A DNA stretch of 11,723 bases from an uncultured Bacilli bacterium. GTDB taxonomy: Bacteria > Bacillota_I > Bacilli_A > RF39 > UBA660. Below, one piece after another: positions 6,567-11,723 of this stretch; within the stretch, counting starts at the first letter, position 1, and each line of letters opens with the position of its first letter. The stretch is taken from assembly GCA_947588795.1 (NCBI GenBank), contig CANPZJ010000021.1:1-11723 (forward strand), read 5' to 3'. Position numbers and translations under genes: made by a program. The notes under the pieces were generated by a model. That model ran no database searches and was not told where the DNA came from. It worked only from the letters and a program-made list of their open reading frames with translations.

Positions 6567-7467
6567 AAAAATAGTTTTATATACAATTATTTTTCTTCTA
6601 ATTATATTTGTTCCTCTAACTATTATGGGAATGTTTGTAAGAGATAAAAAAAATCCTTTTGATGAGAATCCTAATCATGATTTTTACTATGAAAAAAAAT
6701 TGTGGTTTTATGATGATAATGATAAATTAATTAGTAATTATGAATGTCAAACTAATAAATGTGACTTAGCTAATCTTACTATCGATGATGATGAATATGA
6801 TATTAATTATTATAAAGATGGTACTTTAGAAAAAGTAGAAAATAATAATGCTTATACTTTTATAAGAGATGGTGCTTTAAATTATTTGTTTGATGTTAAT
6901 ACTGGTCGTTCTTTACAAAAATATTTACAAATTAAAAATTATAATACAAATTTGAAAAATAATCTTTATATTATTCAAAATGAAAATAAATTATGGGGAA
7001 TTATTAGTATAGGTGAAACATTAGAGGCTTTAATTCCCTTTGAATATAATTTTTTAGGTATTTTAAATAACTTTGATGAAGATGGCTTAAAAACAGATAA
7101 TTTTATTGCTTTAAAAGATGATAAATGGTTTTTAATAAATAAAGAAAATATGCCAATTAGTAGTAAGTATGAAGAACCAATAGTGGATTATAATGATAAT
7201 TTTATTATAACAAAGAAAAATAATAGAATTAAAATATATAATTATGAAGGAAGAGAATATTTAAATAATTTTAACTTTACTGACTATGCTATATATGATA
7301 AATATATTGGATTAATTACCAATAATACAATTTATATATATAATGATTTAAATAGTAATTATATTAAAAATATTCCGGTTAATAAAAATGGTAAATTAAC
7401 ATTAGAAACTAAAGGTAATCAAGTAGTAATAAAATTAGATGATGAAGTTATCGACTACTTGAATTAA
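6556..7467 (+). CDS. Membrane-anchored WG-repeat-like protein, one Cys-pair module
   Basis: The 303-residue protein has an N-terminal membrane helix (about 5-27) and an outside part that is a third copy of the module in the gene before it. The common elements are KLWFYDDNDKLISNYEC at 48-64, the cysteine pair C64/C69, AYTFIRDG, a clear WG repeat at NKLWGIISI (144-152) running into LIPFEYNFLG, and the same closing strand pattern near 281-297 (LTLETKGNQVVIKLDDE). Its ATG lies inside the end of the upstream gene (11-base overlap), with GAGG about 12 bases before it, so the two are probably translationally coupled and made in fixed ratio. This suggests that the two proteins work together. The single module here lacks the long cytoplasmic head and the acidic tail of its partner. 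No terminator with a T run follows, so some transcription may run on into the T-box leader. The function is unknown. Confidence 0.75.
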   Translation: MKNKKIVLYTIIFLLIIFVPLTIMGMFVRDKKNPFDENPNHDFYYEKKLWFYDDNDKLISNYECQTNKCDLANLTIDDDEYDINYYKDGTLEKVENNNAYTFIRDGALNYLFDVNTGRSLQKYLQIKNYNTNLKNNLYIIQNENKLWGIISIGETLEALIPFEYNFLGILNNFDEDGLKTDNFIALKDDKWFLINKENMPISSKYEEPIVDYNDNFIITKKNNRIKIYNYEGREYLNNFNFTDYAIYDKYIGLITNNTIYIYNDLNSNYIKNIPVNKNGKLTLETKGNQVVIKLDDEVIDYLN

Positions 7468-7477
7468 TAAAAATTAT

Positions 7478-7506
7478 TTGCTAAAATATTTTAAGAAATT
7501 TATATG
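7478..7506 (+). promoter_or_regulatory. Promoter of the T-box/valS operon
   Basis: TTGCTA (7478-7483) and TATATG (7501-7506) are separated by the ideal 17 bp. The predicted start (about 7513) falls just where the conserved 5' region of T-box Stem I begins, which supports the call although both hexamers deviate from consensus. Confidence 0.6.
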
Positions 7507-7512
7507 TTGATG

Positions 7513-7686
7513 AAAGAGAAATATATTAAAGTATTATAAAGAGAGTTAGTGGTTGGTGCAAACTAAATAAAAAATAATATATTTGTTGCTATTCGGAGTA
7601 TAAAAAGCAGAAATGCGTTATAATTTAAAGCTTAAATAAAGGTGGTACCGTGGGATTATTCTCACCCTTTGGTAGCATCTTTTTTC
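7513..7686 (+). promoter_or_regulatory. T-box leader sensing uncharged tRNA-Val
   Basis: The leader shows the parts of a T-box transcriptional switch in order. Stem I has a 10-bp helix (7519-7528 with 7575-7584), an AGAGAG bulge region at 7540-7545, and a 5-bp distal helix (7546-7550 with 7562-7566) around the conserved GGTTGGTG loop. A GTT Val codon at 7585-7587 is the best specifier candidate, although GTA at 7598-7600 cannot be excluded. A Stem III hairpin (GCA/TGC inside ATAA/TTAT) lies at about 7600-7621. The T-box itself, AAAGGTGGTACCG, begins at 7638. Its TGGT would pair with an ACCA tRNA end, matching the A discriminator of tRNA-Val. In the antiterminator, AAAGG (7638-7642) pairs with CCTTT (7666-7670) and GTGGG (7650-7654) with CTCAC (7661-7665), leaving TGGTACC as the bulge. 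Uncharged tRNA-Val would favour this form and allow reading into the HD gene and valS. Confidence 0.92.
7638..7685 (+). terminator. T-box terminator, competing with the antiterminator
   Basis: AAAGGTGGTACC (7638-7649) pairs with GGTAGCATCTTT (7671-7682) over 12 positions, with one G-G mismatch and one G-U, and is followed by the rest of a six-T run ending at 7685. It uses the same bases as the antiterminator, so the two folds exclude each other. This is the off state when tRNA-Val is charged. Confidence 0.85.
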
Positions 7687-7704
7687 TTGGAAAGAAGTGA
7701 TGAA

Positions 7705-8457
7705 ATGGATAAAGCACTATTAAATTTTGCTAATTATGTTGGAGAGTTTGATTTAAATAATCCGAAAGTATTAAATAAAATAAATCATACTTATAGAGTA
7801 ATTGAATTAGCCAAAGAAATAGCTAACAAATTAAATTTATGTAAAGAAGATACTGAAATATTATTAAAAATTGCTTTGTTACATGATATTGGTAGATTTT
7901 ATCAAATACAAGTTAATAATAGTTTTTCCGATTTTAAATTTGATCATAGTGATTATGGTATTAAATATTTATTTGAGAAAGGACATATAAGAGAATATAA
8001 TAATAGGCAAAATATTGATGAAATAATAAAAACATCTATTTATTATCACAATAAGCATAGTGATGATATTCCATCTTTAGATGATTATACGAAAATGTTT
8101 GTATATTTAATTAGGGATATAGATAAAATTGATATATACTATATGGCTTCTTTAATATCACCATTTGTCTTCCAAAAAGATAAATTATTACCTAATTATT
8201 TAGATGATTTTATGAATCAAAAATTAGTAAGAAGATTACCACAAGAAACCAAATCAGATAATTTTTTAGTCCTTTGTGGTTTTATATATGATTTTAATTA
8301 TTTAGAAAGTTATGAATTATTAAAAGAAAAAGGTTATTTAGATAGGCTTTTTGATAATGTAGAAGTTGATGAAAATAGTATTGATTTCTTTAATGAATTA
8401 AAAAATATTGTTTATAGTAGATTAGATAATAAAGTAAGAAAGAGAGTGAGATGTTAA
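7705..8457 (+). CDS. HD-domain phosphohydrolase in the valS T-box operon
   Basis: The 250-residue cytoplasmic protein carries an HD domain, a metal-dependent phosphohydrolase fold. The metal ligands are visible: H28 (HTYRV), the H60-D61 pair in LLHDIGRF, H115/H118 in YYHNKH, and D138/D140 in RDIDKID. No second catalytic domain (synthetase, cyclase or GGDEF) is present, so the substrate, probably a nucleotide or other phosphate ester, cannot be told. I chose ATG 7705, which has GAAGTG five bases upstream. The frame also opens at a GTG at 7642, but that lies inside the T-box sequence and would put the terminator in the coding region. The stop is one base before the valS ATG, so the two genes form an operon under tRNA-Val control. 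This makes a link to amino-acid starvation or translation stress plausible but unproven. Confidence 0.85.
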   Translation: MDKALLNFANYVGEFDLNNPKVLNKINHTYRVIELAKEIANKLNLCKEDTEILLKIALLHDIGRFYQIQVNNSFSDFKFDHSDYGIKYLFEKGHIREYNNRQNIDEIIKTSIYYHNKHSDDIPSLDDYTKMFVYLIRDIDKIDIYYMASLISPFVFQKDKLLPNYLDDFMNQKLVRRLPQETKSDNFLVLCGFIYDFNYLESYELLKEKGYLDRLFDNVEVDENSIDFFNELKNIVYSRLDNKVRKRVRC

Positions 8458-8458
8458 A

Positions 8459-10975
8459 ATGTTAGATACTAAATATAATCATGAATTAATAGAAAAAAAT
8501 AGATATGATAATTGGCTTAAGAATAATTATTTTGCATCTGGTGATACATCAAAGAAACCTTATTCAATAGTTATACCACCTCCTAATGTAACTGGTAAAT
8601 TACATTTAGGCCATGCTTGGGATACTGCCCTTCAAGATATTATAATTCGTTTTAAAAGAATGCAAGGTTATGATTGCTTGTGGCTTCCTGGTACTGATCA
8701 TGCGGCAATTGCAACTGAAGCTAAAGTTGTTGGCAGATTAAAAGAATCAGGAATAAATAAATATGAACTAGGTCGAGAAGGCTTCTTAAAAGAATGCTTT
8801 AAATGGACTGATGAACATAAAAGTATTATTCATGAACAATGGGCAAAATTAGGCCTTTCTGTTGATTTAGCAAAAGAAAGATTTACTTTAGATGAAGGAA
8901 TGGCTAAAGCGGTAAGATATGTCTTTGTTAAATTATATGAAGAAGGATTAATTTATCGCGGAGAGAAAATAATCAACTGGGATCCAGTTGCTAAAACAGC
9001 TCTATCTAATGAAGAAGTTATTTATAAAGATGTTCCTGGTGCTTTTTATCATTTAAAATATTATATTGAAGGGTCTAAAGATTATTTAGAAGTAGCAACA
9101 ACGAGACCAGAAACTTTATTTGGTGATACTGCAGTAGCGGTTAATCCAGATGATGAGCGTTATAAAGATTTAATTGGTAAAAATGTTATATTACCTATTG
9201 TGGGTAAATTAATTCCGATAATTGGTGATGAACATGCTGACCCAAAGTTTGGTACTGGTGTTGTTAAAATTACGCCTGCTCATGATCCAAATGACTTTGA
9301 AGTTGGTTTAAGACATAATTTAGAACGTATTAAAGTTTTAAATGAAGATGGCACGATGAATGAAAATGCTCTTTCATATGTAGGCATGGATCGCTTTGCT
9401 TGTCGTGAAAAATTAATAAATGATTTAAAGATGCAAGATTTACTTATTAAAATAGAAGAAATTACGCACTCTGTAGGTCATTCCGAAAGAACTGATGCGA
9501 TGGTTGAACCATATCTATCACTACAATGGTTTGTTAAGATGGATAAACTTGCAAAAAGAGTAGTCGAAAATCAAAAAGATAAAGATAATAAAGTAAACTT
9601 TATTCCACCACGCTTTGAAAAAATTATGAATAATTGGATGAGTGATTGTCACGATTGGTGTATTTCCCGTCAACTTTGGTGGGGACATCAAATACCAGCG
9701 TGGTATAAGGATGATGAGGTTTATGTTGGTATGGATTCACCTAAGGGTGATGGATGGCATCAAGATGAAGATGTGTTAGATACTTGGTTTTCTTCTGCGC
9801 TTTGGCCATTTGCAACAATGGGTTGGCCAGATGAGACTGATTTATATAAACGTTATTTTCCAACTGATACGCTAGTTACTGGTTATGATATTATTTTCTT
9901 CTGGGTTTGCCGGATGACTTTCCAAAGTTTAAAATTTACGGATAAAAGACCTTTTGAACATTGCCTAATTCATGGTTTAATTAGAGATAAATTAGGTCGT
10001 AAAATGAGTAAATCTTTAGGTAATGGGGTAGATCCGATGGATATGATCGAAAAATATGGTGCTGATGCTTTAAGATATTATTTAACGACGACAACTGCTC
10101 CCGGAATGGATCTAAGATTTGATGAAGAAAGATTAAAATCAACTTGGAATTTTATTAATAAGTTATGGAATGCATCTCGTTTTGTTTTAATGAATATTGA
10201 AAGTGTTAAAGAAATAAAATTAGAAAATCTAAACGATGCTGATAAATGGATTTTAACTAAACTTAATCATACAATTAAAGATGTTACTAAATATATGGAA
10301 AAATTTGAATTTAATAATGTTAATGCCATAATATACTCATTTATTTGGAATGATTTCTGTGATAATTATATTGAAATGGCTAAGTTTAGTATAGATGAAG
10401 ATAATACTAAGAGTACACTTTTATATACTTTAACTTGTATTTTAAAAATGCTACATCCATTTATGCCTTATGTAACTGATGCTATTTATGAATATTTACC
10501 AGTTAAAGATGCCGAAAATATTATGATTAGTAGTTATCCATTATATGATAAAAAACAAATATTCAAAGAAGAATTATTAATTGATGATACAATTGAGTTT
10601 ATTAAAAACTTTAGAAATACAATAAAAGAAAATAATATAAGTAAAACATATCAAGTTAAAGTTAATAATGGTAATGATTTAATTATTAAGATGTTAAAAT
10701 TACAAGAAAGATTAGTAGATAATGATTTAGATATTACTAAATTTAAAGTAAATTCTAAAAATTATGAAGCAATTATCTATTATGAAAAAGTAGTAAGCAA
10801 AGAAGAAGAAGCTTTAAAAGAGAAACAAATTGCAGAATTAAAAAATTCAATTAAGAAAAGAGAAGGGTTATTATCAAATCAAAATTTTGTTAGTAAAGCT
10901 CCAAAAGATTTAGTTGAAAAAGAACAAGAAAAATTACAAAGTGAAAAGGAAGAATTAGCAAAATTATTAAGTTAA
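8459..10975 (+). CDS. valS: Valyl-tRNA synthetase
   Basis: ValRS attaches valine to tRNA-Val using ATP and clears mischarged threonine; it is a cytoplasmic class Ia synthetase. The 838-residue protein has the HIGH-type box HLGH at 49-52 after PPPNVTGKL, the CP1 editing domain with TTRPET at 214-219 and TPAHD at 272-276, the WWGHQIPAW segment, and KMSKS at 515-519. A helical anticodon-binding domain (about 600-740) follows, and the C-terminal Lys/Glu-rich coiled coil typical of ValRS occupies about 779-838. It is somewhat shorter than the roughly 880 residues usual in Bacilli, but no domain is missing. It starts one base after the HD gene, with a GAGAGTGAG stretch upstream as the likely ribosome binding site. 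The T-box upstream of the HD gene is expected to raise its expression when uncharged tRNA-Val builds up. Confidence 0.98.
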   Translation: MLDTKYNHELIEKNRYDNWLKNNYFASGDTSKKPYSIVIPPPNVTGKLHLGHAWDTALQDIIIRFKRMQGYDCLWLPGTDHAAIATEAKVVGRLKESGINKYELGREGFLKECFKWTDEHKSIIHEQWAKLGLSVDLAKERFTLDEGMAKAVRYVFVKLYEEGLIYRGEKIINWDPVAKTALSNEEVIYKDVPGAFYHLKYYIEGSKDYLEVATTRPETLFGDTAVAVNPDDERYKDLIGKNVILPIVGKLIPIIGDEHADPKFGTGVVKITPAHDPNDFEVGLRHNLERIKVLNEDGTMNENALSYVGMDRFACREKLINDLKMQDLLIKIEEITHSVGHSERTDAMVEPYLSLQWFVKMDKLAKRVVENQKDKDNKVNFIPPRFEKIMNNWMSDCHDWCISRQLWWGHQIPAWYKDDEVYVGMDSPKGDGWHQDEDVLDTWFSSALWPFATMGWPDETDLYKRYFPTDTLVTGYDIIFFWVCRMTFQSLKFTDKRPFEHCLIHGLIRDKLGRKMSKSLGNGVDPMDMIEKYGADALRYYLTTTTAPGMDLRFDEERLKSTWNFINKLWNASRFVLMNIESVKEIKLENLNDADKWILTKLNHTIKDVTKYMEKFEFNNVNAIIYSFIWNDFCDNYIEMAKFSIDEDNTKSTLLYTLTCILKMLHPFMPYVTDAIYEYLPVKDAENIMISSYPLYDKKQIFKEELLIDDTIEFIKNFRNTIKENNISKTYQVKVNNGNDLIIKMLKLQERLVDNDLDITKFKVNSKNYEAIIYYEKVVSKEEEALKEKQIAELKNSIKKREGLLSNQNFVSKAPKDLVEKEQEKLQSEKEELAKLLS

Positions 10976-10988
10976 TTCTTCTTTTTTT
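10949..10988 (+). terminator. Intrinsic terminator of the valS operon
   Basis: A perfect 9-bp stem (GAAGAATTA 10949-10957 with TAATTCTTC 10973-10981) closes a 15-nt loop and is followed by seven T (10982-10988). The stem includes the last codons and the stop codon of valS. Confidence 0.8.
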
Positions 10989-10998
10989 AAAATCATTA

Positions 10999-11028
10999 TT
11001 GACAAATATATGTTCGTGGTAGTATAGT
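10999..11028 (+). promoter_or_regulatory. Promoter of the ORF6N gene
   Basis: A perfect TTGACA (10999-11004) and TATAGT (11023-11028) are separated by 18 bp. The start would be near 11035. A run of six G (11051-11056) lies seven bases before the ATG at 11064 and serves as the ribosome binding site. Confidence 0.7.
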
Positions 11029-11063
11029 TAATTTACATTTAAACTAGATTGGGGGGAATTGGT

Positions 11064-11678
11064 ATGAATAGTTTAACTGTAAATAACAAAAATATAACTA
11101 ATATGATTTATGAAATCAGAGGTAAACAAGTAATGCTAGACAGTGATTTAGCAATACTTTATAATGTGGAAACCAAAAGAATTAATGAAGCAGTTAGAAA
11201 TAATCCAAAAAAGTTTCCAGAGAGATTTTCATTTTTCATAACATTAGAAGAACTAAATGACTTGAGGTCGAAATTTTCGACCTCAAGTTTAAATACTCAT
11301 GGTGGTAGAAGATATAAAGTGAGAGTTTTTACTGAACAAGGAGTTGCAATGTTAGCAACAATATTAAAAACTAAAGTAGCAGTAGAAACTAGCATAGCAA
11401 TAATGGATGCATTTGTATTAATGCGAAAATATATATCAAATGAATTAATTGAACAAAAGTATATAAATAATTTAGTAATTAAACATGATGAAGATATAAA
11501 ATTATTACAAGAATCATTCGATAAATTTGAAGAGAAAAGAAAAAGTAATGAAATATATTTTAATGGGCAAATATACGATTCATACTCTAAGATATTAGAC
11601 ATATTAAAAGAAGCAAAAAAAGAATTAATTATAATAGATAATTATGCTGATAAAAGTATGTTAGATATGATAGTGTGA
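11064..11678 (+). CDS. ORF6N-domain protein, probably truncated at the C-terminus
   Basis: The N-terminal half of this 204-residue protein (about 10-115) is an ORF6N domain, a DNA-binding-type module common in phages, prophages and gut bacterial genomes. It shows IYEIRGKQVMLDSDLA, the NPKKFPERFSFF segment, GGRRYKVRVFTEQGVAML and a following helical stretch. A coiled region (about 135-165) leads to IYFNGQIYDSYSKILDILK and the strand ELIIIDNYADKSMLDM, which is the start of the second domain I recall in longer family members (about 300 residues). There the frame stops at TGA, the only TGA stop in the window, so roughly the last 100 residues expected are missing. The following bases do not continue the domain in any frame I read. 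ATG 11064 has a G6 ribosome binding site, while an in-frame TTG at 11049 overlaps that site. Its function is likely DNA binding or regulation, perhaps of mobile origin. It may be a pseudogene. Confidence 0.8.
   Translation: MNSLTVNNKNITNMIYEIRGKQVMLDSDLAILYNVETKRINEAVRNNPKKFPERFSFFITLEELNDLRSKFSTSSLNTHGGRRYKVRVFTEQGVAMLATILKTKVAVETSIAIMDAFVLMRKYISNELIEQKYINNLVIKHDEDIKLLQESFDKFEEKRKSNEIYFNGQIYDSYSKILDILKEAKKELIIIDNYADKSMLDMIV
11260..11288. repeat. 29-bp near-perfect palindrome inside the ORF6N gene
   Basis: Fourteen bases (11260-11273, ACTTGAGGTCGAAA) are followed by one T and the exact reverse complement (11275-11288). It lies in the coding region for LRSKFSTSS of the ORF6N domain and is richer in G+C and CpG than its surroundings. 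As RNA it would form a strong hairpin; as DNA it is a symmetrical protein-binding-type site. Confidence 0.9.
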
Positions 11679-11723
11679 AAAGTTTTATGGAAAACAAGAT
11701 ACACTAGATGAAAGAAGATATTA

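Noticed and set aside
7642..7704. GTG start at 7642 for the HD-domain gene
   Set aside because: It lies inside the T-box and would place the terminator hairpin in the coding region. ATG 7705 has a suitable upstream site.
11676..11678. Mycoplasma-type code with TGA read as Trp, which would extend the ORF6N gene
   Set aside because: All conserved Trp residues in valS and the other genes are TGG, no other gene contains an in-frame TGA, and reading through does not restore the expected domain.
1..11723. CRISPR array, tRNA or rRNA gene, transposase, or terminal repeats of an insertion element
   Set aside because: No regularly spaced repeats, cloverleaf, rRNA-like stretch or transposase motif was found on either strand.

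Overview
The window is very AT-rich, and its signals are those of a Bacillota relative. It has a T-box leader in front of valS, sigma-A-type promoters, Shine-Dalgarno starts, a BspA/DUF285 surface protein, and seven of eight reading frames ending in TAA. Trp is encoded by TGG and TGA acts as a stop, so the standard bacterial code fits. I infer an uncultured, host-associated, low-GC Bacilli or Mollicutes-like lineage (for example RF39-type gut bacteria). The species cannot be named from this sequence alone.

Layout. Positions 1-315 hold the 3' end of an unrecognised gene, closed by a weak terminator. priA (355-2553, replication restart helicase) follows, with a possible leaderless start. Positions 2554-3076 carry no protein gene but are not empty. 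They hold two exact Spo0A-type boxes (TGTCGAA), a good promoter, a structured RNA of about 180 nt with a long closing stem (6S-like, identity unproven), an extended -10 promoter, and a second promoter whose spacer contains a run of eight G. That last promoter drives a membrane-anchored BspA-family leucine-rich-repeat protein (3077-4474) with a strong terminator behind it. Next are two overlapping genes (4572-6566 and 6556-7467) for membrane-anchored, WG-repeat-like proteins. Together they contain three copies of one module that carries a cysteine pair. Then a complete T-box leader (about 7513-7686) controls a two-gene operon of an HD-domain phosphohydrolase (7705-8457) and valS (8459-10975), ending in a clear terminator. 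The window closes with a separately promoted ORF6N-domain gene (11064-11678) that looks cut short and contains a 29-bp near-perfect palindrome.

How the parts fit. priA and valS are housekeeping genes. The surface protein and the two module proteins are the accessory, cell-surface part. The most notable predictions are phase-variable transcription of the BspA-like protein, through a G tract between -35 and -10, and a structured RNA under possible Spo0A-type control. The codon use of the BspA gene changes abruptly at about residue 223, which suggests that its first half is a shared cassette.
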